Shown here one piece after another: positions 26,586 through 38,077 of a DNA stretch of 64,000 nucleotides. The stretch is from Porphyridium purpureum. Its lineage: Eukaryota > Rhodophyta > Bangiophyceae > Porphyridiales > Porphyridiaceae. Each line of letters starts with the position of its first letter. Positions within the stretch are counted from its first letter, which is position 1. The stretch covers positions 4,526,001 through 4,590,000 of the forward strand of contig VRMN01000001.1 in NCBI GenBank assembly GCA_008690995.1. The letters are read 5' to 3'. The notes under the pieces are model-generated. The model made no database searches, was not told the DNA's origin, and saw nothing but the letters and a program-made list of their open reading frames with translations. The position numbers and the translations under genes were made by a program.

Positions 26586-26600
26586 TGGTATCATCGCTGG
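26586..26600 (+). promoter_or_regulatory. Probable primer binding site
   Basis: TGGTATCATCGCTGG begins two bases after the 5' LTR. The first eight bases match the common complement of an initiator-Met tRNA 3' end (TGGTATCA), the usual primer in Ty3-type elements; the remainder diverges from the plant consensus. Confidence 0.6.
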
Positions 26601-27150
26601 TTACCTGGGGTTGCTCTAAGGTTCTCTTAGAGTTTCTCTGGGGTTGCCTGGGTGGGAGAGTCTGCGGGTGAGGGGGTTCGAGTAAGTCGATCCGGAGGGT
26701 GCGACGGGTGGAAGCGGGTCTCAGTCTTGGCTGTACGATAGGCCTAGGCCTTGACGGCGGACTCGCTCTCTGCCTTAGCACGTATTAGTAGGCAAGAGCC
26801 GTAACGGTCAGCCTTCACTAGGATTCATCCTAGTGTCGCACGACCACCTTTGCGAAGGTAGGCGCCGAACACCTCCATACAAGATCGCATCTATAATCCC
26901 CGCCCCAGTGCAAAGGCCCGGGCCGCTCTCCATCCAGCGCAACAGAGGAGGATTGCTGTGTACTTTGTCGTGTGTACGTGAGAAGATTGCTGTGCGTGTG
27001 TGTGAGTGAGAGGACCGCTTCGTGTGTCGATTTGTGGTCGTGAGGGCGACCGAGCCCGTTCGTGGTGCGCGCAGCTGTTGGAGAAAGTGAGCATCGGAGG
27101 CTTGCTGTTCGTGTTGTCGTGATCGTTGAGCGTGCTTGTGTCCAGAAAGC

Positions 27151-27945
27151 ATGGAGATTGATTCGGAGACGCTGGGACCACGTGGCCCGAAGGAGGCCCG
27201 TCTGATGAGGTTCGACGGGAAGAGGGACCTTCTGGTTGTGAAGACGTGGTTGTTCCAGGCGAGAAAGAAGATCTTGGGCCGGCTGTTGGAGAGCATCCAC
27301 CCGGACGATTTGGAGAAACGTCTGCTTGCGGAGAGGCGTGCTGTGGACCTGGCATCAGACTATTTCGAGGGAGAGGCGCTTCATTGGTGGGTTCTAAACT
27401 GCGAACGCTACCCGCAGGAGATCCCCACGACGTGGAATGATTTTGCTGCCCTCGTGAGTGCTCGGTTCACGCCGCAGGATTCGATCAGGCGTGCAAGGGA
27501 CAAGTTGACGCGTCTTTCGCAGAAAGGCCCGGCCCATGCGTATGTGGCGGCTTTTCAGGACGCGGCACTTGTGATTCCGGACTTGTCGGACGCAGAAATG
27601 ATGGACCGCTTTGTGAGGGGTCTGAAGCCCGAGGTCCGCCTGGAAGTGTACAAGCGAGGAGTGAGTACGTTTGCGGAGGCTGCGCAGGTGGCGGTGGTCG
27701 TGGACGACGCCATTCATGCGACCCGCGGCGTGCGTGATTCAAGTGTGAGGGCGCCATTTTTCGGTCGTGCAGCGCAGGAAGGACCTATCCCGATGGAGCT
27801 GGGACATGTGCAGGGTCAGAGGCGTGTTCGAAGCGAGCTCAAATGCTGGAATTGTGGAAGGCCGGGACACATCGCGAGGAAGTGTCCCGAGGCAAGGAAG
27901 ACTATCCAGCAGCTGGAGGGAGACTCGCTGGAGTCAAAAAACTAG
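27151..27945 (+). CDS. gag: gag of outer Ty3-type element
   Basis: 264-aa frame from the ATG at 27151. It has a retrotransposon gag-type helical region (YFEGEALHWWVLNCERYP and ARFTPQDSIRRARDKL) and one CCHC zinc knuckle near the end (CWNCGRPGHIARKC). The pol frame overlaps its 3' end in another frame, an arrangement for which this family commonly uses programmed frameshifting. Confidence 0.88.
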   Translation: MEIDSETLGPRGPKEARLMRFDGKRDLLVVKTWLFQARKKILGRLLESIHPDDLEKRLLAERRAVDLASDYFEGEALHWWVLNCERYPQEIPTTWNDFAALVSARFTPQDSIRRARDKLTRLSQKGPAHAYVAAFQDAALVIPDLSDAEMMDRFVRGLKPEVRLEVYKRGVSTFAEAAQVAVVVDDAIHATRGVRDSSVRAPFFGRAAQEGPIPMELGHVQGQRRVRSELKCWNCGRPGHIARKCPEARKTIQQLEGDSLESKN

Positions 27946-29753
27946 GAGCTCGAGTAGAGAGGTTCCTCGGACAGTCAGAGGGAAAGGAGGCTCGCAGACG
28001 TTACGAGACCTCTAGGGGCGGCAATGGAGACCGCTGTGGTGGCCTTGGTAAGCCAAGGTCTGGCTGTCCGAAACCTCGTGGGCGAAACTCGAGCGAAAAT
28101 CAGCCCGTGATCAAGGAACTTGGAGGGATGGGAGCTGCCATGCTTCTTCGAGTTCGAGGAAAAGTGCACAAGTCCGATGGAGAGGCCACGTTTTTGATTG
28201 ACAGTGGCGCGACGGACAACTTTATGAGCGTGGACTTTGTGCTGAAATCCGACGGCCTGAAGCAGAAGGCGTCGTGGAAGAGAGATCATGTGACCCTAGC
28301 GGATGGGTCTGTATTGGAGGTAGCCGGAGAAGTCTTCAATGTCAAGTTTACACTGAGTGATGGGTACTCGGGGGCCGCTAACTTTGCCATTTGCCGGATT
28401 GCGGGACAAGACGCAATTCTGGGCATGGAGTGGCTGAAGCGGGAGAACCCAGTGATTGATTGGCAGTCTGGCATGTTGGCCTACGGAGAGAAGAAGGCCT
28501 GGAGCATGACGCAGATGCTGGTGCCGCGGAAAGAGCTCCGTCGGCTGTTGAAGAGTCAGGAGGTAGAAGAGTGCTACCTCGGCGTGCTGAAAGGAAGGGA
28601 GGAGCCCTGTTCAGTGGAGCGCAAAGAAGCTGACTCTGTGAGAAAGATGCTCAAAGATTTTGAAAGTCTGTTCGAGGAGCCGCGTGGGCTGCCTGAGAGC
28701 CGAACAGTGGAGCATGTGATTAGGCTGAAAGATGAAAAGCCTGTGAGAGTGGGCAGGGTCTACCGACTGAGCCCTGCGGAGTTGAAAGTCCTCCGAGAGA
28801 CTTTGGATGACTTGCTGGACAAAGGATTCGTCCAGCCGAGTCAGAGCCCGTTTGGAGCACCCGTGCTGTTCGTGAAGAAGAAAGACGGCAGCATGAGGAT
28901 GTGCGTTGATTATCGGGCGTTGAACGACGCAACTGTGAAGGACCGGTATCCGTTGCCAAACATGGATGAGTTGCTGGATCGACTGGGCGCAGCTCACTGT
29001 TTCTCAAAGTTGGATTTGGCATCGGGGTACCACCAGTTGCGTGTTCGGAGAGAGGACGTGCCGAAGACCGCGTTCCAGACCAGGTACGGACAGTTCGAGT
29101 TCCGCGTGATGCCGTTTGGTCTTTGCAACGCACCGGCAACTTTTCAGAGGGCCATGAACGAGCTGTTTGCAGATCTGCTGGACAAGACCGTCATTGTCTA
29201 CTTGGACGATATTTTGGTCTTCACCAACGATCGGCAGTCGCATGGTAAGGTCCTGAAGGAAGTGTTGTCGCGCTTGCAAAGGGCGGGGTATCGTTTGAAG
29301 CGCAAGAAGTGCAGCTTCTTCGTTTCTGAAGTCGAATACCTGGGGAACATTGTCGGCAACGGTTGCGTGAAGATGGATCCACGGAAGGTGGAAGCTTTGA
29401 AAGATTGGCCAGTGCCAAAGACGGTGACGGAGTTGAGATCCTTTTTGGGAATGACAAACTGGTTTCGCAGGTTTGTCAAAGGATACTCTACCGTCGTGGC
29501 GCCGCTGACTTCGCTGTTGCAGAACGCAAAGTCGAAGAAGCAGCTGATCGAACTGGGGGATGAAGGCAAGTCGGCCTTCAAGAAGATTGTGGGGATGTTG
29601 ACGGAAGCGCCGGTGTTGGCCTTGCCAGACCCTGAAAAGCCATTCGAGGTGTACACAGACCGCTCCGAAGTCGCGGTGGGGGGATGGCTGGCACAGGAAG
29701 GCAGACCGGTCGCGTTTACGTCAAGGAAGCTGCTGGACCGAGAGACCAGGTAC
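27843..29753 (+). pseudogene. pol: pol of outer element, first portion (protease, RT, start of RNase H)
   Basis: Contains the aspartic protease motif FLIDSGATDNFM, a Ty3-type reverse transcriptase (VLFVKKKDGSMRMCVDYRAL and YLDDILVF) and the start of RNase H (VYTDRSEVAVGGWLAQE). It stops being element sequence at 29753, where the copia insertion begins. Confidence 0.88.
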
Positions 29754-29974
29754 TGTCGTTCATCTCTATCCCCCGTCAGGCTATCCCACGGGGCGGAAGG
29801 TTTGTTCTTTTTCCATACACCCTTAACCTTTATTTTTGTTCTAGTGCTACTTTCCCGCCGCCGCTCGCCGCGTATTTATACGCTGGTCAAGAAATTGAGG
29901 GTTCGGGTAACCCTCAAAGTAACTTGGTACAGCTACACCTGTACTTAGTCAATTATTCACACGAATAATTGACA
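29754..29974 (-). repeat. 3' LTR of copia element
   Basis: 221 bp, TGTCGTTC...AATTGACA on the plus strand, directly repeated at 35290-35510 with no difference that I can see. It contains a short near-terminal hairpin (caattattcacacgaataattg). Confidence 0.93.
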
Positions 29975-30598
29975 TTCCCTTATTTTTCTTTCTGGGATGG
30001 CACACGAATGACATATTCCAGAATGCAATGCTGAATCACACAGCGAGTGTGAAAACACGTGCGCGAGCGAAGAGGAGGAAGTCGACGGGACATTCAAGCA
30101 GGCACGGAGCACGAAAAACAGCGTGCGAAATGCGGACTGGAGATTGTAAAAAAAACGATTGACCGGCGCCCTCGCGAAAAATGGGCGGCATTTGGACATT
30201 GTACGGTACCGAAACGGGCAAAACGACATGTCGAGACTTGGCAGATGAAATGACGAGAGAAAACGAGTCAGGCGCAAGCTTGTGGGAGCACCAATATGTT
30301 GTTGATAGCTTGAATGATCGATGGCGCGCAATAATTCGCCACACTGAGCGAAGGAACTTGCTGAACTTGAATGGCCTTGTAAATTTTGCATCGAGCTCTG
30401 ACGCAAAGACAACGCGCAGGAATGACTTGAGGCTCTGGTGACGCATTGTACACAGTGCGGCAGCTGTGCCGACGAAAACGAGGACGCGACTGGGAAGCGG
30501 TAGGCCGAGATATTGTTGCACACATGTGTATAGTATACTGGTCGAATGTGATATGAAACTCAAGGCTTTTCACCGACCAGGCAGGTGGCAGGTCAACA

Positions 30599-33500
30599 TT
30601 ACAGTTCCGGAGAATACCGCTGGGTTGCCATGTGTACATCGTGGTCAAGCTTTCCCGTCATGAAGTACTGGTGCCACATTAGACGGCGAGTATCAAACTT
30701 CGTAAGGCTATCTGCGATGTTTGAGGAAGCTCGAAGGTGAGCGAGGTCTTGTAGCTCGCCCGTGGCGATCGCCTCTCGCAGCTGCACGACATCAACCATC
30801 AGCCGTTTCTCAGTGAAAACCTTGGCCTTGTGCACCGTATCAAAAATGCTTTGGCTGTCGGTGAATAAAGTGATCGGCACATCACGTACATGCACGGAGC
30901 ACAGCGTGGGCTGCAGGGCTAGACAGAAATCCAAACAGTCACTCGCGGCATACAGCTCGGCGGCAAGAACACTGCGTACAACCCGCGGAGATAAATAGCT
31001 CCTTGCATGAAGAAGATGAGCACGGTGCACACCGTCCACCAGGAAAATGCAGAAACCCAGGCGCGACCGGGTGCCATCGGTTGCGAAGCTTGCATCACTG
31101 TACGCATGAACTCGAAAATCCGCATCAAGGCGGTCGTACGGCAGATACCAACGTTCGGTTTCAGCGAGGTATTTGCCAACACGTTTCGCGGTATCCGCTA
31201 GATCGAGCGCCGATGGCGAAAGAGGTAGTAAATCTGGGCGAGTTTGACCAAGCCAACGAATGCGTCCACGAAATTGCTCAGGCGTAAGCGCTTCCAATGC
31301 GGAGCGGCGCAGCGTTTGTAGGTATTCAGTTTGGTGCATTCGCAAATTCTGCTCAAGTCGTACGCCATTGTATTCGAGCGGAGGCGTTTCAGCTGGTGAC
31401 ATAATAAATTCTGCGAGCTTTTGCTGCAAGGAGCCGAGAAATGAGCGCGTTCCAGCGTAAATGATATTGTCCGATAGGACGCCTACCAGGCCATCTGAAG
31501 CTTGAATAAAGAAACACGGATCCATTGGTGTCGGAACAAGCGACAGTGTTGATAATGCGTGCTGGACGGAAAACCACCAATACATGCCGGATTCGGATAG
31601 GCCGTACAGCGGTTTGACGACGAGCAGGTACAAGATGTCACGGGGCGGAATGTTGACCGCGTTGCAGAATAGATTGCACAAGACGCTACGCAAGACAATA
31701 TAAACGGGGCGCTGCAATGATTTCGTTGCTTGCAAGTATGCTTTTTTCGCATCCTGAGTATGAATTGTCCAGCCGAATTGAACTGTGGTGGACACAATAA
31801 CTTTGAGTGCCCACTGCGACAGCATCGGAGACTCGACAATAAGAGAGCGTTTCTGAGCGTCCACATGTCCGAGTGCGACCAAACGTGACTTTGTGGTCTC
31901 GTGAGCAGTACGGTAATTTTTGAGAACACGAACCATTTTTGCAGGGACGATGACGGCGTTGGTGGGTACACGTTCTGCAATAATAAAAGCTCCCTGGTTG
32001 TAAAGCCAGGAAAGCTCCTCCTCGTCAGAACTCTTGAAGCGAAGTTGCAGGTCTGGATTCAAGCGATATTCGCGGGCAGATATGGGCTGCGTTAGCAGCT
32101 CAGCAGCGGGTTCGATCCGATATTTGCGTACACGTGCAACATGAAAAATCCGGACGGCACCGGTGGGCGGCATTCGAACTGAGACCTTATGGCCATCAAC
32201 AGCGACGCACAGATAGGGCCCATCATAATTCCGTCTGCGGTTTCTTTCCCGGGCGATTATTACTAGGTCGCCAGGCACAGGAGGACCGGTGTCTTGCATT
32301 TCGGAACCGAGCGCTGCGTGGCGACGGCTCAGCGCGATGTTTAAGTACTGTTTCGCGATGAATTCTTCGTACACACGACGTGCGAGAACAAGGGCATTGA
32401 TCCGCGCGGCTTGAGAGGGAACATCTTGAATCGAACTGATTACCATCCGAGGCATCGAGCCAAACACCATAAGGCATGGTGGGATTCCCGAAAGCCCACA
32501 GGATGAGTTTGCGACGAAGAAGCAGTGTGCAAGCGTTTCATCTGCGTCTGCGTCTGGATCTTCAAGTATCATTTTCTCGTACATAATACCGACTATACCA
32601 TGCGCGCGTTCCACTCGTCCGATCGATTGATGCCCTTCGATCGGCTGTACGTCGACGTGAATACCGTGCACATTTGCAAGGGCCTGAAATTCCCGGCTTG
32701 CGTAAGCGGATCCTGCGTCGACTTTGACGATGTGTGGTGCGCCATTGTACGCGGAAATCCAGCACAGGAAGAAAATCTCGAATAAAGCACCCGATGTAGA
32801 GTCGTGCTTCAACCATTGACCAGACATAAAACGGGTGCCTTCGCATACGATATGCATCACGGGCATAGGTCGTTCGCCTTGGGTGTGCGGCAGGTAGAAT
32901 GTATCGAGCTGCACAGTATGATTGAAATTGACTTCGACATTGGCGGACAGGCGAAACGTCGCGGGTGCTTTCGAGAATCGCTGGCAGATGTGACATTGGC
33001 GCGATAGTCTTGCTAGAATACTGAACTCGTTTTCGGACAAAGGTTGGTCGGCGATATCAAATATTCTCTGAATGCGTTCGCTGCTCGCGTGATTGAACTT
33101 TCTGTGAATTTTTCGCAGCTCCGCGTACGTCAACAGCGGAGACGCTCGAGCGAAAATGGCAGGGTCGATGAAAAGTTTTCCAAATTTGCGGATAAGAGGT
33201 ATCTCAATCTGAAGCGTTGGAAACACCAACGCGTCGGTCAAATTGTTCGGAAAGCATGAGTGATGATCCATGGTCAACAGTCCCAAGACCAGTGGAGGCC
33301 ACTGAGGATCTTCTGCTTTGGAAGTATCAAGAACGTCCACATCCACGGTCAAAAACACATCAGACGAGACCGGAAGACGAAACTCTCCAGTTCCGATGAT
33401 CCGAAATATGCCGATATCGAGACCGACGGAGCGCATTGTGACTGGACGCAGCGAAGACGGGCTGTTCGATAATGCGCAAAACGCTTGCCACTGTGGTAGT

Positions 33501-35236
33501 GAGCAAAAGTTGGAGCTTGCTCCGGTATCAACGCATACACCCCAGAAGTCTGAAATCATACGTTGCGAAAGCAGCGCAAGCCCGATGGCTCCTGACGAGC
33601 GAGTTGCTGACGCGATACTTTGCAGATGTTCATACTTAATATGCATGTCGTTGACAGCGGAATAAAATAGTTCGTCCTCTATGCTGTTGTCGTGTCCTGA
33701 AGCATTGTGTTCTTCAAACGACTCAACACTTTCCAACACTGGATCAATATCGGACGCTTGCATATCCTCATTACTGAAGAGAAGCGCGCGAATATTTCGA
33801 ACAGGCGCTCGTTGCAATTTTTGATTCAATGTCTCCGAGCACTGTGCAATGAAATGACTTGTAGAGCCACAATTATGACATTTGGGCGGTTCTGGACACT
33901 GCATGGCAAGGTGCTCAGGAGAGCTGCAATTGCGGCAAAACGGCGCACTGGATTTCTTCGCGTGCGATCCAGCGGCAGAGGAGGAAGACACTTGATGACG
34001 TAAATCTCTGGTGAACAACTGATGTTGGGCGCGTGGCTGGGATGCAGGCAAAGACGGTCGTACAATCCGCGACTGTATATTGATGCATCCCACCAGATGA
34101 GCGTATAGGTCATCGGCAGTGTTGAAATCCTTCAGCAGGACTGCAGATGCGAAACTTTCATCTCTTACTGCATTGCGCAGAGCCCGGAGGAGGCGGCGTT
34201 CGCCATGATATTCCGTCGGTAAGCAGCCTTGCGCGTACTTCAGAGTATCATGGTACAGTACATGTAAAATCCCTTTGTTGCCGCTATTACGCATGCGATT
34301 CGCAATGTGGCGGAACTTCACCCCGTCAAATAAATCAACCATCTGTTCATGAAATTCCCCGGTAAAAACTTTGGAATCAAGTAATTCGAAAGCATCGTTC
34401 AGGCTCTTATTGTACTGGACTTTGTCGGTATAAAACATCTTGATCGTTCCGCCCAGCATCATGCCGAGGATCGGAGCACGGTGGTGTTCGGTGACTTCAG
34501 CTCGCGCAAACGTAAGAAGGGCTTCTTGTTTCCACCGGTAGTATGATATCTTATCCTTGTATTCGTCCATGTAAAAAATGTCCTCCGATCTAATCATTTT
34601 CGAAACTGTGGATGAGTTTCTCGCAAGACCATATTCGTTGCCGGGCACAGAAACGATTGGTGGCACCACGGGCTGAGAACTATGACCTACGGTACTTGCT
34701 TGCAATCGGCCAGAGTCTTGCTGCCAAGTATCCGTCACAGGTGCGGCTCCCCGTTGCGGAGTACGTCCGTTCGCATCTAGCACCGTCGCAGAAGATCGGG
34801 AATCATTACTGTCTTCATAAATCCGGCGAAAACGATCAATCGTGGGTACACCGGGGTCAGATAGACGAAAACCTGGTACTTGTGCTGCTGTCAGAAATGA
34901 AGCAAACTGTTCGCGTGCAAAGAGGCCACAATCCAGGATACTGGAACGAGGAAGACGGCGAGTCATCTGCACCATCAAGGCCACACCGCTGTAGGTTCGG
35001 AACATGACGACGAAGTCCCGTAAGTCCTCAATCGCCAGCCTCTTTTCGGTAGAAAAACTACCAAGATCCATGCTAATTAGAAGAGAGGGATCGAACTGGT
35101 CGCTGGACTCCGTGGAGCCTTCGTCGCGACTGATTTGCGTCATATGTCCCGCATCGATCCCTTCTCCAGCGGGAGACACTTCTCTCTCACGTTCGCCACT
35201 CGCACCCGCCGCGACGTTAGCACCCCGACGAGTCAT
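30599..35236 (-). CDS. gag-pol: copia gag-pol polyprotein
   Basis: A single 1,545-aa frame from the ATG at 35236. Order: gag region, two CCHC knuckles (CRNCSSPEHLAMQC and CHNCGSTSHFIAQC, about residues 425-465), protease CVDTGASSNF (about 565), integrase zinc and core region (CHICQRF onwards, about 770-960), then RT and RNase H (DASFATDGTRSRLGF, about 1380). About 620 bp of non-coding sequence separates its stop from the 3' LTR. Confidence 0.92.
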   Translation of the reverse strand: MTRRGANVAAGASGEREREVSPAGEGIDAGHMTQISRDEGSTESSDQFDPSLLISMDLGSFSTEKRLAIEDLRDFVVMFRTYSGVALMVQMTRRLPRSSILDCGLFAREQFASFLTAAQVPGFRLSDPGVPTIDRFRRIYEDSNDSRSSATVLDANGRTPQRGAAPVTDTWQQDSGRLQASTVGHSSQPVVPPIVSVPGNEYGLARNSSTVSKMIRSEDIFYMDEYKDKISYYRWKQEALLTFARAEVTEHHRAPILGMMLGGTIKMFYTDKVQYNKSLNDAFELLDSKVFTGEFHEQMVDLFDGVKFRHIANRMRNSGNKGILHVLYHDTLKYAQGCLPTEYHGERRLLRALRNAVRDESFASAVLLKDFNTADDLYAHLVGCINIQSRIVRPSLPASQPRAQHQLFTRDLRHQVSSSSAAGSHAKKSSAPFCRNCSSPEHLAMQCPEPPKCHNCGSTSHFIAQCSETLNQKLQRAPVRNIRALLFSNEDMQASDIDPVLESVESFEEHNASGHDNSIEDELFYSAVNDMHIKYEHLQSIASATRSSGAIGLALLSQRMISDFWGVCVDTGASSNFCSLPQWQAFCALSNSPSSLRPVTMRSVGLDIGIFRIIGTGEFRLPVSSDVFLTVDVDVLDTSKAEDPQWPPLVLGLLTMDHHSCFPNNLTDALVFPTLQIEIPLIRKFGKLFIDPAIFARASPLLTYAELRKIHRKFNHASSERIQRIFDIADQPLSENEFSILARLSRQCHICQRFSKAPATFRLSANVEVNFNHTVQLDTFYLPHTQGERPMPVMHIVCEGTRFMSGQWLKHDSTSGALFEIFFLCWISAYNGAPHIVKVDAGSAYASREFQALANVHGIHVDVQPIEGHQSIGRVERAHGIVGIMYEKMILEDPDADADETLAHCFFVANSSCGLSGIPPCLMVFGSMPRMVISSIQDVPSQAARINALVLARRVYEEFIAKQYLNIALSRRHAALGSEMQDTGPPVPGDLVIIARERNRRRNYDGPYLCVAVDGHKVSVRMPPTGAVRIFHVARVRKYRIEPAAELLTQPISAREYRLNPDLQLRFKSSDEEELSWLYNQGAFIIAERVPTNAVIVPAKMVRVLKNYRTAHETTKSRLVALGHVDAQKRSLIVESPMLSQWALKVIVSTTVQFGWTIHTQDAKKAYLQATKSLQRPVYIVLRSVLCNLFCNAVNIPPRDILYLLVVKPLYGLSESGMYWWFSVQHALSTLSLVPTPMDPCFFIQASDGLVGVLSDNIIYAGTRSFLGSLQQKLAEFIMSPAETPPLEYNGVRLEQNLRMHQTEYLQTLRRSALEALTPEQFRGRIRWLGQTRPDLLPLSPSALDLADTAKRVGKYLAETERWYLPYDRLDADFRVHAYSDASFATDGTRSRLGFCIFLVDGVHRAHLLHARSYLSPRVVRSVLAAELYAASDCLDFCLALQPTLCSVHVRDVPITLFTDSQSIFDTVHKAKVFTEKRLMVDVVQLREAIATGELQDLAHLRASSNIADSLTKFDTRRLMWHQYFMTGKLDHDVHMATQRYSPEL

Positions 35237-35289
35237 CTTAAGTCAGACACCACACTTCTTCTAACACTGGAGAGATCCCGAGTGATCAC

Positions 35290-35510
35290 TGTCGTTCATC
35301 TCTATCCCCCGTCAGGCTATCCCACGGGGCGGAAGGTTTGTTCTTTTTCCATACACCCTTAACCTTTATTTTTGTTCTAGTGCTACTTTCCCGCCGCCGC
35401 TCGCCGCGTATTTATACGCTGGTCAAGAAATTGAGGGTTCGGGTAACCCTCAAAGTAACTTGGTACAGCTACACCTGTACTTAGTCAATTATTCACACGA
35501 ATAATTGACA
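35290..35510 (-). repeat. 5' LTR of copia element
   Basis: 221 bp, apparently identical to 29754-29974. In coding orientation the leader between this LTR and the polyprotein ATG is only 53 bp; no initiator-Met PBS is evident in it. Confidence 0.93.
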
Positions 35511-35515
35511 GGTAC

Positions 35516-37077
35516 AGCAGCTATGAAGGTGAGCTCATGGCCGTCATTCACTGTCTGCGAGAGTTTCGACCTTATCTGTACGGGGCAAAGTTTGTGCTTC
35601 ATACGGATCATGAGGCGTTGAAACATTTGATGACGCAGAAGGAGCTGAATGGCCGGCAAGCACGGTGGTTGGACTTTTTGGCCGAGTTTGACATCACGAT
35701 CGACTACGTGAAGGGCAAGTCGAACGTGGTAGCCGATGCTTTGTCGAGGAAGCCAGAGTTACACGCGCTAGAGTACCAAGTTCGGTGTGATGAATTTGGT
35801 GCGGGTTTCCAGGCATTCGTGGGTTCGTACTCGAGTGACCCAGACTTTAATACTTTGATGGGTGACTTACCGACCCACCAAGGTTTCCGAACCGAAGCTG
35901 GGCTCTTGTACTTGAGGAATCGCGTTTGCGTACCGAGGAAGTTCAGAGAGCGTGTCATGCAACTCCACCACGATATCCCGACAGCAGGGCACCGTGGAGC
36001 GGACACAACTTATGCATCTTTGATAACTCGCTTCTACTGGCCAAAGATGAAGCGAGACGTGAGCCGTTTTGTGAAGACTTGTCACGCATGCCAAGTGACA
36101 AAGTCAGAGAATCGGTCGTTTGGAAAGCTGAAGCCCTTGTCGATCCCAGAAGGACCTTGGGTCGACATTTCGATGGACTTTGTGACAGAGCTGCCTCGGA
36201 GCGAAGGCAGCTGTGATGCAATCATGACTGTGGTGGATCGCTATTCGAAGATGGCGCTGTTTATCCCGACGCGCAAGGACTTGACAGCAAAGCGTTGTGC
36301 TGACTTGTTCGTGAAGCACGTCGTGAGCCGTTTCGGATACCCCAAGTCGATTGTGTCGGACCGAGATCCGCTGTTTACGTCCACGTTTTGGCAGCAGTTG
36401 AGCAAGCGGGTGGGCATGAAGTTGGCTATGTCTACCGCCAACCACCCGCAGACAGATGGCCAAACTGAGCGAGTGAACCGCTTGATTCGGGAAATGCTCA
36501 AGTTGATGGCGACGAATAGTGGCTGGGTGCGAGACTTGCCGTTGTACGAGTTTGCGTACAACTCCGCACCAAGCAGTGCCACTGGATTCGCGCCGTTCAA
36601 AGTGGTGTATGGAAGGGATCCTTGGTTTCCACCGAGCGAAGGGTGGAGGCCTGCGCGTGACGGACAAACGAAGGACATGGCGGAGCACTGGTTTCGCCTG
36701 TGCAAAGTCCATGAAGAAGTCCGCGACAATTTGATCGAAGCCCAGGGGAGAATGCAGAAGTTCTTCGATCGAAGCAAGGATGCCCGGGAGTTTCAAGTTG
36801 GTGATCAAGTGTTGATCACGGCGCCGCAATTGCGGCCGAACAAGCGTGATTTGGCGGCACCAAAGTTTCTTGGTCCGGTGCCTGTCATTGAGAAGGTAAG
36901 CTCGCATGCTTACCGAGTGATTTTGCCTGAGGGTGTGGCTTGTCATGATGTTTTTCCGATCCAGCATCTGAAGCCATACTATGGACGCGAAGACTACATG
37001 GCAGGGGAAAATGATGAAGAAGTACCCGACGAAATGCCGGCGTCCGATTCTGAGCCAGACTTGATGAAAATTATCGA
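35516..37077 (+). pseudogene. pol: pol of outer element, second portion (RNase H remainder, integrase)
   Basis: Carries the rest of RNase H (YLYGAKFVLHTDHEALKHL), the integrase HHCC region (HHDIPTAGHRG and CHACQ), the integrase core (VDISMDFVTELPRSEG, SDRDPLFTSTFW, HPQTDGQTERVNRL) and a C-terminal part with VFPIQHLKPYYG. It ends at the chromodomain-element insertion at 37078. Confidence 0.88.
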
Positions 37078-37369
37078 TGTCACAAACGGAGCTTCTTTTC
37101 TTTACTTCTTCTTCTCTCCTCCTCTACCTCCTCTCTTCTTCCTAGCCTTTTTTCTTCGTTCGGCTGCCGCTCGCTCTGTTTTATACCCGCCTTCCGGCGC
37201 CGCAACGGCTTGCCCGGCGGGTTCAGCCCTCGGAATAACCCAATCCCGCGGCCCTCAACATAACTCAGCTGTACCACACGGTACACCCACAGCTGTACTT
37301 TCAGTACACTTAGGGACTGTACCTCTGCGTACTCGCTGTACTGAGACCTGCATCAGGTCGCTCGCGACA
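37078..37369 (-). repeat. 3' LTR of chromodomain element
   Basis: 292 bp, TGTCACAAACGG...CTCGCGACA on the plus strand, apparently identical to 43012-43303. It carries a long pyrimidine tract, a TATA-like tttatac and a cluster of seven GTAC tetranucleotides within about 90 bp. Confidence 0.93.
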
Positions 37370-37898
37370 TCCCACACTTCCCGCTTATCCACAGCGACCA
37401 TTGCGATAGCGTGTTCTAAGCCCACGCGCCGCATGCATAGCAGCCGTTCCCGTGCCGCTCAACAGGTTCAAGCACAATGAGCTGAGATCGAGCGGACGAA
37501 GTACAGTGTAAGCTGACAGGGTACAGTGCCAGCAACAGGGCCAAAAAAATAAGGTGGCCGGTGCCGCTCACAAGTGACGCCCACTGACAAGACCCCGTAC
37601 AGGCTGCCATCCCCCTCCCCCGCTAACCTTAAAGGAAAGGTGCGCTGTTACGGCTCTGCCCAATGTCACCCCGGGGAATTACCCTAGCCACGGATCCCCA
37701 GCATTTCACAGGGGCAGTTTTCTCTAATCAGGGAGTGCCTAAGATCCTCTTCAATTCTCGTTTGCCAAACTGCCGAAATTTAGAGTATATACACCCCCAA
37801 ATATGGACTCAGGTACAGTATTACTGTACTTCACTGTACACAGACTGTACTTCATTTTGTTCTTTATCATTCGTTCTACCGTCTTGCTGCGGGCACGG

Positions 37899-38022
37899 CT
37901 CCTTCTTTACCGTCCAGCCATGGACACAGCTCCTTCTTTAATGTCCAGCAACGGACACAGCTCCTTCTTTATAGTCCAGCAACGGACCCAGCTCCTTCTT
38001 TACCGTCCAGCCACGGACACTC
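37899..38022. repeat. 31-bp tandem repeat, about four copies, in the tail of the chromodomain element
   Basis: Units start CTCCTTCTTTA, run through GTCCAGC and end GGACACAG, with a few substitutions per copy. They lie between the pol stop and the 3' LTR, so on the element's coding strand they are purine-rich. Confidence 0.85.
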
Positions 38023-38077
38023 CATCTTTATTCGAACATTTTTTTTGAGAGCAGCGACGGCCGATAGCCACCCAGCG

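Larger units (their letters stand above)
29754..35510 (-). mobile_element. Ty1/copia-type LTR retrotransposon, young, apparently whole
   Basis: 5,757 bp inserted in reverse orientation in the RNase H region of the outer element, with a 5-bp target duplication GGTAC at 29749-29753 and 35511-35515. The two 221-bp LTRs read identical to me, indicating a recent insertion. One 1,545-codon frame carries gag-type zinc knuckles, protease, integrase, then RT and RNase H, the copia order. On its coding strand a purine tract lies just before the 3' LTR (at about 29975-29992). It looks whole at the level of structure. Confidence 0.93.

Noticed and set aside
30181-30441. Plus-strand ORF of 86 codons in the non-coding tail of the copia element
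   Set aside because: Antisense to the element, short and without features; treated as chance.
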